From a virus: a DNA stretch of 64,000 nt. The stretch lies in the IMG/VR virus record IMGVR_UViG_3300008107_000003, positions 62,001-126,000 of that record; one strand, written 5' to 3'. Every line of letters begins with the position of its first letter. Position 1 is the first letter of the stretch. The translations under genes and the position numbers were made by a program. This document shows, piece by piece, positions 16,351-22,411 of the stretch. Below the pieces are notes generated by a model. The model saw only the letters and a list, made by a program, of their open reading frames with translations, had not been told where the DNA came from and searched no databases.

Positions 16351-16806
16351 TCAACTTTCTGCAAGTAGTTGTGGGGCGCTGCCCTTAATATTGTAAGTTG
16401 TTTTCTTTTGATGTTCTGGAATAATCTTCTCCAAGTCGATTGTTAGTAGTCCATCTTCAAATCTTACCTCTTGTACTCTTACGTCTTCAGACAATTGCCA
16501 AGATCTGTTGAAACTTCTTTTTGATAATCCTTTGTGCAAGTAAGTTCTTGTAGTATCTCTGTCCTCAACTTTAGAGGCAACTCTGAGAATGTTTTGTTCA
16601 GTAGAGACTTCGATCTCTTCTCTTTTAAATCCTGCAAGCGCAACTTCAATAGTGAAATTACTCGAGTCATGTTTGATTAGGTTGTAAGGTGGATAGTTGA
16701 TGTTGTGACCAGATAGTGCATCTAATCTATTAAAAACATCATCCAGACCTACAGCGTGTGGTGCGTATTCTTTCCAAAAAGTATCCAATGTAGTGGTAGT
16801 AAGCAT
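16351..16806 (-). CDS. hsp20: small heat shock protein Hsp20
   Basis: A 151-residue small heat-shock protein with an alpha-crystallin domain at about 40-135. It has YPPYNLIKHD at the domain start, the central FTIEVALAGFKREEIEV strands, and RSFNRSWQL followed by EDGLLTIDLEKIIPE at the end. The C-terminal tail is short. These ATP-independent holdases are typical of T4-like cyanophages, where they are thought to assist virion assembly. GGAG precedes the ATG at 16806. A perfect late promoter is at 16865-16872 and an intrinsic terminator follows, so it forms a single-gene late unit. Confidence 0.95.
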   Translation of the reverse strand: MLTTTTLDTFWKEYAPHAVGLDDVFNRLDALSGHNINYPPYNLIKHDSSNFTIEVALAGFKREEIEVSTEQNILRVASKVEDRDTTRTYLHKGLSKRSFNRSWQLSEDVRVQEVRFEDGLLTIDLEKIIPEHQKKTTYNIKGSAPQLLAES

Positions 16807-16864
16807 TCTACTTCTCCTTAAATAAGCGAGTTGTTTGTAGTGGACCCCGAAGGCATCCGAAAGA

Positions 16865-16872
16865 TATTTATA
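16865..16872 (-). promoter_or_regulatory. late promoter TATAAATA of hsp20
   Basis: A perfect late element on the minus strand 59 nt before the hsp20 ATG. It is divergent from, and only 1 nt away from, the plus-strand late element at 16874-16881. Confidence 0.8.
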
Positions 16873-16873
16873 G

Positions 16874-16881
16874 CATAAATA
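16874..16881 (+). promoter_or_regulatory. late promoter CATAAATA of plus-strand island
   Basis: A 7/8 match to TATAAATA on the plus strand, 40 nt before the first gene of the island. No sigma70-type promoter is visible in this intergenic region, so the island is probably late-expressed. Confidence 0.75.
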
Positions 16882-16920
16882 CCTCAGGTCGTCATTTAAA
16901 CATTTTAGGAGAAACCGAAC

Positions 16921-17388
16921 ATGAAAAAGGTAATCACCGCACTTGCGGCATCCTTTTTCGTTATGCCTTCGTCATTCGCAGCTGAAATTACTTCGAGAAT
17001 TACTGATTCAGTACAGTTGGGTGTGCAGGGTGCAGCAGTTCAATCAACGAGAATTGGGGCTTCATATTCTGCCTCAGGTACAAATATTCAAGCAACTTCA
17101 TTTGGTGGAGTTGGTGGTGCTGGAACTTATGATATCAATACAGCAGGTCAAGCATTTACTTTCTCAGAAAGTTTCAATGCTGCTGATGCTATCGTAACAG
17201 ATCAAACAGTTACAAGTGGTGTTATTGGAACTCCAAATCTTTATGGAGATAGTGTTACTCAGTTAGCAGGAGACAAAGGTTCTCTCGCTGGTACTCTATC
17301 TGCTACTGGTGTTCCCACTATAACTGCTGGTGGTGCTGGAACTACAGGAACAGCACAACGTAGTATCGAATTGAGCGTATTCAAATGA
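16921..17388 (+). CDS. secreted Gly/Thr/Ser-rich protein with signal peptide
   Basis: A 155-residue protein beginning with a clear Sec signal peptide (MKKVITALAASFFVMPSSFA, cleavage expected near residue 20-21). The mature part is low in charge, rich in G, T, S, A and V, and predicted beta. It ends RSIELSVFK. The following gene encodes a shorter protein with the same plan (signal peptide, SGTNI/TGTNI, FxFSE, closing xSISVF/xIELSVF), so they look like paralogues. AGGAG lies upstream. It opens the plus-strand late operon and probably acts in the host periplasm or outer surface; no enzyme motif is seen. Confidence 0.8.
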   Translation: MKKVITALAASFFVMPSSFAAEITSRITDSVQLGVQGAAVQSTRIGASYSASGTNIQATSFGGVGGAGTYDINTAGQAFTFSESFNAADAIVTDQTVTSGVIGTPNLYGDSVTQLAGDKGSLAGTLSATGVPTITAGGAGTTGTAQRSIELSVFK

Positions 17389-17750
17389 GACATTTAACTC
17401 CCGTTTTGCTTTTGGCAACGGGAGTCATTTGTACTCCTACATATGCTGAAAGTGTTGTGCCTAATTTTACAAGAGGCACTATCAATGCAACTACAGAATC
17501 AACTACAAAAATTGTAGAAACTATTCGTCAAGTTGAATATACAACTGGCACGTCTTATACTGTCACTGGAACTAATATTAATATTCCTGGCACTCCTCAA
17601 CAAGGAGCAAATTATACCATCATGCAACAAGGTGCTCCATTCCAGTTCAGTGAAACTTATCTCGGACCTGGAGTGGCAAAAGAAACATGGATAGATCGCA
17701 CCACAGAAACTCAATCAACAACTACATCTATATCTGTATTTACGCAGTAG
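17385..17750 (+). CDS. secreted protein, paralogue-like of preceding gene
   Basis: A 121-residue protein with an N-terminal signal peptide (hydrophobic TPVLLLATGVICTP, cleavage likely after TYA at about 21). A Thr/Ser-rich beta-type mature part contains YTVTGTNINIPG, APFQFSETYLGPG and the end TTSISVF. Its ATG overlaps the previous stop (ATGA). A strong 9-bp hairpin (17397-17425) lies over codons 5-14 and could affect translation or mRNA stability. Its relation to the previous protein suggests a two-component surface or periplasmic structure. Confidence 0.8.
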   Translation: MRHLTPVLLLATGVICTPTYAESVVPNFTRGTINATTESTTKIVETIRQVEYTTGTSYTVTGTNINIPGTPQQGANYTIMQQGAPFQFSETYLGPGVAKETWIDRTTETQSTTTSISVFTQ

Positions 17751-18289
17751 GTCTTTATGTATCGCCTGTGCTGGCTCAAACAGCTCCTAGTAATACTAAT
17801 ATTGCTGGGCCTAGTGCTTCTGCTACAGGAAACGTTACAAACCAAGCGGTACAAGTCCTCCAGGGGCCATACGCCGTCAATACGTATGGTGGTGGAGTTA
17901 GTTGCCAGGGACCGACGATGAGTTTATCCCCCTTCGTATTAGGGAGTATTAATAGTAGTCAAGACCCAGAAACATTTCAATCTCAGAATGGAAATGCTGG
18001 TATCAGTATGGGATTTAACTTTCCTTTAGATGGAAGTTTAACAGAATTATGTAAGGAAAGAGCAAGAACAGAAATAAGAAGACAGAATGCAGAAACAGAT
18101 AAAGCACGTTTAGATTTTGAATTAGTAAGACTTCTTAAATGTGGTGAAGCAATTAAATCTGGAATTACATTTCATCCAGACAGTCCATATGCAAAAATTT
18201 GCTCTGACGTTGTTGTTAGGTATCCAACACCAACTATTGTAACAAATCCACAAAAACCAGATACTAAAATAAATAAGGCAGATAAGTAA
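17687..18289 (+). CDS. secreted protein with four cysteines
   Basis: A 200-residue protein. The only ATG of the frame before the hydrophobic stretch is at 17687, giving a polar lead, a hydrophobic segment (IYICIYAVGLYVSPV) and a likely signal cleavage after VLAQ near residue 31. The mature part has a Ser/Gly region, then a helical charged region (LCKERARTEIRRQNAETDKA, about 118-137), and four Cys (CQGP, LCKE, KCGE, ICSD) that could form disulphides in the periplasm. Its first 64 nt overlap the previous gene in another frame. No family is recognised. Confidence 0.75.
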   Translation: MDRSHHRNSINNYIYICIYAVGLYVSPVLAQTAPSNTNIAGPSASATGNVTNQAVQVLQGPYAVNTYGGGVSCQGPTMSLSPFVLGSINSSQDPETFQSQNGNAGISMGFNFPLDGSLTELCKERARTEIRRQNAETDKARLDFELVRLLKCGEAIKSGITFHPDSPYAKICSDVVVRYPTPTIVTNPQKPDTKINKADK

Positions 18290-18296
18290 TTCTACT

Positions 18297-18428
18297 GTGC
18301 GATATGTATCAGTCATGCTTCTTAAGCATAACAAAAGAGTTGAATGGTATGACATTCCTTGGGGTAAATCCCATCTGGATGTTATTAGAAAACACGGTAT
18401 TATTCTTATGACTATTGTACATGAATAA
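18297..18428 (+). CDS. small protein (43 aa, GTG start)
   Basis: A 43-residue reading frame from GTG at 18297 (37 residues if the internal ATG at 18315 is used). It has a basic/aromatic middle (KRVEWYDIPWGKSHLDVIRKHG) and a hydrophobic end. It fills the space between two well-supported genes and ends 12 nt before the next ATG. It has no good ribosome binding site, so the call relies on packing. Confidence 0.5.
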   Translation: MRYVSVMLLKHNKRVEWYDIPWGKSHLDVIRKHGIILMTIVHE

Positions 18429-18440
18429 GGAGATATTCAA

Positions 18441-18584
18441 ATGTATGTACTCTCAGAAAAAGACATCAATCGTCTAATCATCTTATGTGCTGAGAAATCA
18501 GCAACTACAACTGACAAGAGTGCCAAACAAGAATATCAACATCTCGTTAATAAATTGAAAAATTATAAAGATCAAAATCTATGA
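18441..18584 (+). CDS. small charged helical protein (47 aa)
   Basis: ATG at 18441 with GGAG 10 nt upstream, TGA at 18582. The 47-residue product is a soluble helical protein (MYVLSEKDINRLIILCAEK...). Its stop overlaps the ATG of the next gene, which supports it being translated. The function is unknown. Confidence 0.7.
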   Translation: MYVLSEKDINRLIILCAEKSATTTDKSAKQEYQHLVNKLKNYKDQNL

Positions 18585-18751
18585 GACATTTGGTAGTAGA
18601 AATCTTAACAAATACTGTATGTTTAGGGATCTTAAGTGGTGCTTTGATTATACTACCGATTATTGGTATCGCAAAAATTCATGAGCCACCGAATGGAAAA
18701 AATACATCCCGAACGTCTGGTAACACAGAAAGAATGCCAGGAGATGATTGA
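18581..18751 (+). CDS. small single-pass membrane protein (56 aa)
   Basis: Starts in an ATGA overlap at 18581. A hydrophobic helix covers about residues 9-31, followed by a polar Pro/Asn/Thr-rich tail. It overlaps the next gene by about 70 nt in another frame. Its function is unknown; an inner-membrane location is expected. Confidence 0.6.
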   Translation: MRHLVVEILTNTVCLGILSGALIILPIIGIAKIHEPPNGKNTSRTSGNTERMPGDD

Positions 18752-18899
18752 TGCTGCTATACGCAGACACAATCGGAATGCTTCCATTATTAGTATGTGT
18801 GTTGGTTGGGTGGTCCTTGCTTTATTTGCTGAAGGACTGTTGAGACTTATTGGTGTTATTCCTCCACTTCTACCATGGCTGAACATTACCCTGAAATAA
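18681..18899 (+). CDS. small membrane protein (72 aa)
   Basis: Read from the ATG at 18681 (MSHRMEKIHPERLV). A charged helical N-terminus (to about 37) is followed by a hydrophobic segment (about 38-60) rich in Leu/Val/Ile, then a short end. An in-frame TTG at 18663 and an ATG at 18693 are alternatives. It overlaps the gene before (about 70 nt) and after (25 nt), a compression typical of this block. Confidence 0.65.
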   Translation: MSHRMEKIHPERLVTQKECQEMIDAAIRRHNRNASIISMCVGWVVLALFAEGLLRLIGVIPPLLPWLNITLK

Positions 18900-19054
18900 T
18901 AGGAATTGTTTTCTTGCTAGTATTTGCTGCCACCATGTTCTATCAAGGAACATGCATCATAAGGGGGCAACGTGGATATTCTCTTCGAGATTATCTCAAA
19001 CAGGATAGTGATAATATGCGTAAACGAATAGAGGAACTACTCAAGGACAAATGA
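18875..19054 (+). CDS. small membrane protein with charged tail (59 aa)
   Basis: ATG at 18875 to TGA at 19052. One N-terminal membrane helix (about residues 8-24) is followed by a cytoplasmic-type charged tail (DYLKQDSDNMRKRIEELLKDK) predicted helical. Its stop overlaps the next ATG (ATGATC). It resembles other one-helix proteins of the island; the function is unknown. Confidence 0.7.
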   Translation: MAEHYPEIIGIVFLLVFAATMFYQGTCIIRGQRGYSLRDYLKQDSDNMRKRIEELLKDK

Positions 19055-19158
19055 TCATCTTAACAGAAGAGGATTTAAAAGAATTGCAAGAAAGAGTTTT
19101 TCAACAGAAAATGGATGAACTCTTTGAAGAACCATCTACCTATGAGGATGACGAATGA
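19051..19158 (+). CDS. tiny acidic protein (35 aa)
   Basis: A 35-residue acidic helical peptide (MIILTEEDLKELQERVFQQ...EDDE). It starts inside the previous stop (19051) and ends in an ATGA overlap with the metallopeptidase-like gene at 19155. The two exact overlaps are the main evidence that it is translated. Confidence 0.6.
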   Translation: MIILTEEDLKELQERVFQQKMDELFEEPSTYEDDE

Positions 19159-19886
19159 GAAAATTAATTGCATCTACATGTTTAGCATTGTCTATTTCCA
19201 TGCCAGTTATAGGAGAGACAATTAGAATTGAGGAACCTAAAGTAAAATACCATAGTTACGAATCTTTAGGGTGTGTAATTTTATTAGAGTGTACTACTGG
19301 TGTTGAACGTGCAACAGTAAATTACGATTATGGTGTCCTACAATCTGAACATCTAAATGAAATTAAAGAAATTATTACTGCACTAGATAATTTAAATGTT
19401 GAAGTATATATTGCAGATGAAAAATATTTTCCATTTAATACTAATGGAATTTATAAACCAAAATACAATCGTTTTATCATTCGTAGAGATTTATTAGAAA
19501 ATAGAATTGAATTTATTAGTACGTTAAGACATGAAGGTTGGCATGTTGTTCAAGATGCAATGGCTGGAGGAGTAGACAATCCTTTCATTGCTCAAGTACA
19601 TCAAGATAATGAAATACCAGATGTCATCAGAATGAGAACTTCATTAGTTTATGGGGCGGCAGGGCAAAATGCTGGAATAGATTGGGAAACGGATGCTAAC
19701 TGGGCAGAATTGCAACCAGGAAAAACTGCAAAGTATTTAAAAATGGCATCGGTCAAACCTCTATGGGAACAAATAGAACCAACTCCAATGACTAAAGAAT
19801 GGTTAATTGGATGTGGTTATATGCCTCCTACAGATAATTATAAATTGTATTCCAATAAAAAATATTGTAAAGAAGGTGGAATTTAA
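19155..19886 (+). CDS. secreted HExxH metallopeptidase-like protein
   Basis: A 243-residue protein with a signal peptide (about 1-20, cleavage near VIGE). Residues 122-136 read STLRHEGWHVVQDAM; HEGWH at 126-130 is a zinc-binding HExxH motif with the catalytic Glu. A third ligand is plausibly in the DWETDANWAELQPG region (about 176-190), which would make a gluzincin- or aspzincin-like site. Four Cys are present, two near residue 40-46 and two near the end. Expected to be exported and to cut a periplasmic or envelope protein of the host, perhaps at lysis. The substrate is unknown. Confidence 0.75.
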   Translation: MRKLIASTCLALSISMPVIGETIRIEEPKVKYHSYESLGCVILLECTTGVERATVNYDYGVLQSEHLNEIKEIITALDNLNVEVYIADEKYFPFNTNGIYKPKYNRFIIRRDLLENRIEFISTLRHEGWHVVQDAMAGGVDNPFIAQVHQDNEIPDVIRMRTSLVYGAAGQNAGIDWETDANWAELQPGKTAKYLKMASVKPLWEQIEPTPMTKEWLIGCGYMPPTDNYKLYSNKKYCKEGGI

Positions 19887-19888
19887 TC

Positions 19889-19981
19889 ATGAAAAGAGAT
19901 ATTATAGTTTCATCTTTAGTATACTTTAGTATTATGGGTTTATGGATATGGTGGGGTCTCACACATGCATATCCTTCCTAA
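19889..19981 (+). CDS. tiny membrane peptide (30 aa)
   Basis: ATG at 19889, 2 nt after the previous stop. The 30-residue hydrophobic peptide is rich in Trp and Tyr (LVYFSIMGLWIWWGL). It is likely a membrane insert. The call depends on position and hydrophobicity only. Confidence 0.45.
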   Translation: MKRDIIVSSLVYFSIMGLWIWWGLTHAYPS

Positions 19982-20017
19982 AATAGGATGCTAAATAATC
20001 CCATATGGAGATTATAT

Positions 20018-20338
20018 ATGCTATCTACGCAATATCGTCTTCGTCTTGAAACAATTTGCCAAAAAATTGTTAGACACGAAGAGGTAGGTTTGGAAGATAT
20101 GATCTGGGCAGAAAAACTTGCAAAAGTAAATCGTACTGCAGGTACAATGCTCAGACAGGCAAGAAGAACAGCAGAAAATCCTAATATGCAGGAAGGAGAC
20201 CTAGACGATTTTTTAAATCAACTTGATATTGGAGGTACTGGTCATGAACGTTTTGGAAAACGTGGTTTCAATGACATTGATGATATGATCGATTGGTTCA
20301 CTCAAGATAAACCTAATGATTGGAGGCAACGTGACTAA
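20018..20338 (+). CDS. helical phage protein (106 aa)
   Basis: Start at 20018 (MLSTQYRLRLETIC) because GGAG lies 8 nt upstream; the ATG 30 nt earlier lacks one. It is a soluble helical protein, basic in the first half (AKVNRTAGTMLRQARRTA) and acidic in the second (EGDLDDFLNQLD, FNDIDDMIDWF). Its TAA shares one base with the next ATG. The pattern could fit a nucleic-acid-associated or adaptor protein, but no family is recognised. Confidence 0.75.
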   Translation: MLSTQYRLRLETICQKIVRHEEVGLEDMIWAEKLAKVNRTAGTMLRQARRTAENPNMQEGDLDDFLNQLDIGGTGHERFGKRGFNDIDDMIDWFTQDKPNDWRQRD

Positions 20339-20514
20339 TGGACATTGAAGCACAAAACGAAAAATGGAACAGAGGTCTTGATCTGTTCATTGAAAGTGTA
20401 TATAAGCCAGATAATGAATTAAGACAAGATGCACATGATCAAAAGTGTTATAATGAACTTATGGGTATTCGTTGGCATGTTCTAGAGTATCTTCAAACAT
20501 TAAGAAAGCATTAA
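20338..20514 (+). CDS. small helical protein (58 aa)
   Basis: A 58-residue helical, charged protein (MDIEAQNEKWNRGLDLFIES...) beginning in a TAATG junction with the previous gene. It has a single Cys and no membrane segment. It is followed by a 76-nt gap with a late-type element. The function is unknown. Confidence 0.65.
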   Translation: MDIEAQNEKWNRGLDLFIESVYKPDNELRQDAHDQKCYNELMGIRWHVLEYLQTLRKH

Positions 20515-20543
20515 TTTGGTATCAAACTTTACAGTGATGCTTG

Positions 20544-20551
20544 AATAAATA
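20544..20551 (+). promoter_or_regulatory. probable internal late promoter AATAAATA
   Basis: A match to NATAAATA on the plus strand in the only sizeable gap of the island, 40 nt before the ATG at 20591. A GGGG/CCCC hairpin lies between it and the gene. Confidence 0.5.
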
Positions 20552-20590
20552 CAGATAACGGGGTATACTAATCCCCTATCGTTCATCCTA

Positions 20591-20812
20591 ATGTCTAAAG
20601 CACTTCTGCTTTTGGCATGGATACCCTTTCTGATCTTTCCCTATCATGCAGATCCAAGCACTACTCAGTATGTTAAAGTGACTTGTGATCATGCATGGGT
20701 ATTGATGGACATCGTTAAAAATAACGATACTATCTCATGGAAACAGAAAGATCCTTTGCTATTAGACCTCCGAGAGGAAGTCATTAGTGAGTGTAATAGA
20801 CACTATCAATAG
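20591..20812 (+). CDS. small exported or membrane-anchored protein (73 aa)
   Basis: A 73-residue protein with an N-terminal hydrophobic segment (MSKALLLLAWIPFLIFPYHA), either a signal peptide or an anchor. A soluble part with two Cys (VTCDHAW, SECNRHY) follows, which could pair in the periplasm. It overlaps no start of good quality downstream. The function is unknown. Confidence 0.65.
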   Translation: MSKALLLLAWIPFLIFPYHADPSTTQYVKVTCDHAWVLMDIVKNNDTISWKQKDPLLLDLREEVISECNRHYQ

Positions 20813-20849
20813 GACGGAAGTAAGCCAACTCGGAACGGAACGTTCATCT

Positions 20850-21002
20850 ATGGAAGCACTCATTCTAACTTGTCTTCAGGCACAATTGATTGCAGGAAGA
20901 GTTTATAAGCAAGATATTCCGAAACAAGCGAAGCTTGAATTAATTTCGGAATTGAAACTCATCTCACCTAGAGAGTGCAAGATAGACGCAAAAGTTGACT
21001 GA
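20850..21002 (+). CDS. small protein with two cysteines (50 aa)
   Basis: Read from the ATG at 20850 (MEALILTCLQAQL); a GTG start at 20787 would lengthen it by 21 residues through the end of the previous gene. It has a hydrophobic N-terminus, then a Lys/Glu helix, with Cys in LTCLQ and PRECK. It is probably exported or membrane-associated like its neighbours, but the evidence is thin. Confidence 0.5.
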   Translation: MEALILTCLQAQLIAGRVYKQDIPKQAKLELISELKLISPRECKIDAKVD

Positions 21003-21040
21003 AGGAACGCTCTTTAGCCTAAAAATTAAGGAGAACCCTA

Positions 21041-21205
21041 ATGTCAATCGCAACATACCGTGGGTGCAAGTACAACACTAACACCCCTAAGCAAGAATAT
21101 CAACACTGGTATTCTGAAACTCATGCCCCATCCCATCCACAGAATGTATATCGTGGTCATGCATATCGTCCATGCAACAACTGGAATTGGGAGGAAGGTA
21201 AATGA
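21041..21205 (+). CDS. DUF4278-like small protein
   Basis: A 54-residue protein with two copies of the YRG-x-x-Y pattern (TYRGCKY near residue 5 and VYRGHAY near 37). This is the hallmark of the cyanobacterial DUF4278 family, whose function is unknown. AAGGAG lies 8 nt upstream of the ATG at 21041. Its stop overlaps the next ATG. The family is largely cyanobacterial, which supports a cyanobacterial host. Confidence 0.65.
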   Translation: MSIATYRGCKYNTNTPKQEYQHWYSETHAPSHPQNVYRGHAYRPCNNWNWEEGK

Positions 21206-21288
21206 ATTGGTTAAATATTATCCGTAAACAAATTCTCAAAGAGAGAAAACTCCAAGAGGCACAATATTATATTGCCACTCTTGGTTAA
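21202..21288 (+). CDS. tiny basic peptide (28 aa)
   Basis: A 28-residue basic amphipathic peptide (MNWLNIIRKQILKERKLQ...) starting in an ATGA overlap. It ends where the convergent minus-strand gene ends, the two stops overlapping by 4 nt. No terminator is visible between the two converging units. Confidence 0.45.
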   Translation: MNWLNIIRKQILKERKLQEAQYYIATLG

Positions 21289-22175
21289 AATGATAATCTT
21301 GCTGAGAGTTTCTTAGCAATCTTTTTCGCAGGGGCAAACAGAGGTTTAAATCTCTTTTGCCCTTCTTTTGTAAATTTGTCAGAGATAATATCATCCACAA
21401 TAATTTTATTCTCTACTTCGTAAAGTGGATTAATATCAACTTGGTCTCTGAGATACTGCTCTACATTATCAATCGTATCGAGGAGTTTAGTTCCTTCCGA
21501 AGAGTATTGGAAAACGTCAACCTTACCACTATCAGTTAGAACATAGTGCAGTACAGGTTTGACTTGTTTGATTTTAATTTTAAACTTATTCTTTGCTGCT
21601 TCTCTAATCAACGGTTCTGCTGCGTTCTTAAGAGTATTAAAAACCATCGTTGATCCGATCGTGGCAGCAGTCGTAACGATTGCTACAGACCCCGCTGTAG
21701 CGATCATAGAGGGGTCTGGGAGGTCCACCTTGACCCCTGCGATGGTGATGCTAGGGTTCTCTGCTGGGATCTCTGCCTTGGTCACTGGAGGGGTCTGCTG
21801 GAGTGCCTGGATCTGTGGAGGCAGTTCTGGTTTAGCATCAGGTAACCCTCTGGTCTTATCCTGCTGTTGCTGTTGTTCTTTTTCTCTTTCTGCTTTTACG
21901 GCTGCATCAAATTCTTCCTGTGTAGGTACATTAATCACAGGATATTTGATTGAGGTATCTGGATTATCAAATACAGGTAAAGCAAGTCCCCGAGAAACAG
22001 GGACTTGCATCTGTTCTATTACAGGAGGATCAAGCCTCTGTATCAGCGTACCTTGAGGGTTCGGTATCCGCTGCTGCTGCAACGGGGGTATCGAAGACAG
22101 GTTGGACTGCTGGTTCGGCAGGGACTGGAGTTGGTTCGACTGCAGTGGTTGCAGGAACGGAATCTGGTTTGGCAT
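21285..22175 (-). CDS. Pro/Gln-rich protein with central membrane segment (296 aa)
   Basis: N-terminal residues 1-140 are Pro/Gln-rich and probably disordered, with a run of five Q near 100. A hydrophobic Ala/Thr/Val segment follows at about 158-180. A mixed alpha/beta C-terminal domain (about 190-296) has a basic end. The first 146 nt overlap the end of the preceding gene in another frame. The alternative start at 22010 (residue 56) would remove the overlap but has no ribosome binding site. Similar proteins in T4-like cyanophages are uncharacterised; a virion or membrane-associated role is possible. Confidence 0.7.
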   Translation of the reverse strand: MPNQIPFLQPLQSNQLQSLPNQQSNLSSIPPLQQQRIPNPQGTLIQRLDPPVIEQMQVPVSRGLALPVFDNPDTSIKYPVINVPTQEEFDAAVKAEREKEQQQQQDKTRGLPDAKPELPPQIQALQQTPPVTKAEIPAENPSITIAGVKVDLPDPSMIATAGSVAIVTTAATIGSTMVFNTLKNAAEPLIREAAKNKFKIKIKQVKPVLHYVLTDSGKVDVFQYSSEGTKLLDTIDNVEQYLRDQVDINPLYEVENKIIVDDIISDKFTKEGQKRFKPLFAPAKKIAKKLSARLSF

Positions 22176-22344
22176 CGTCCTTCTTCTCGTCCTTCTTCAA
22201 AGTATCAACACCGAAAGTAGCGGCTGCTGCAGTGAAGACTGTAGCAATAAAGGTTGGGTCCATCTTTGATAATAGACCAGCATAACTAGCTGTAAGTAGT
22301 GCAGCACTCCAACTCAAAACTGAAATTCTAACGATTGTGCTCAT
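22030..22344 (-). CDS. small membrane protein with Ala/Pro tail (104 aa)
   Basis: Start at 22344 (MSTIVRISVLSWSAALL), preceded by AAGGA; the upstream frame extension is rejected. Two hydrophobic stretches at about 4-22 and 29-48 may form a helical hairpin. A Lys/Asp cluster (KKDEKKDDAK) and an Ala/Pro/Val tail follow. A holin-like topology is conceivable but not diagnostic. Transcription can start at the late element 22404-22411 just upstream. Confidence 0.7.
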   Translation of the reverse strand: MSTIVRISVLSWSAALLTASYAGLLSKMDPTFIATVFTAAAATFGVDTLKKDEKKDDAKPDSVPATTAVEPTPVPAEPAVQPVFDTPVAAAADTEPSRYADTEA

Positions 22345-22379
22345 ACATCTTTCCTTTTTCTGAGTTTCCATCGTTCTAA

Positions 22380-22405
22380 AAAATTAGAGGGGTATGTCCC
22401 CTCTA
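22380..22405 (-). terminator. terminator of the clamp-loader/regA operon
   Basis: On the minus strand a stem of 8 bp (22405-22398 with 22392-22385, 5-nt loop) is followed by AATTTTTT, 4 nt after the regA stop. Its first arm lies upstream of the predicted +1 of the overlapping late promoter. Confidence 0.8.
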
Positions 22406-22411
22406 TTTATC
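22404..22411 (-). promoter_or_regulatory. late promoter GATAAATA overlapping terminator
   Basis: A 7/8 match overlapping the regA stop codon. Initiation near 22397 would start inside the terminator loop. Late transcripts of the membrane-protein gene would therefore escape the terminator that stops the early operon. Confidence 0.6.

Noticed and set aside
16345-16352. GATAAATA on the minus strand after hsp20
   Set aside because: It overlaps the hsp20 stop and would start transcription directly into the intact terminator at 16301-16331, so it is unlikely to serve the next gene.
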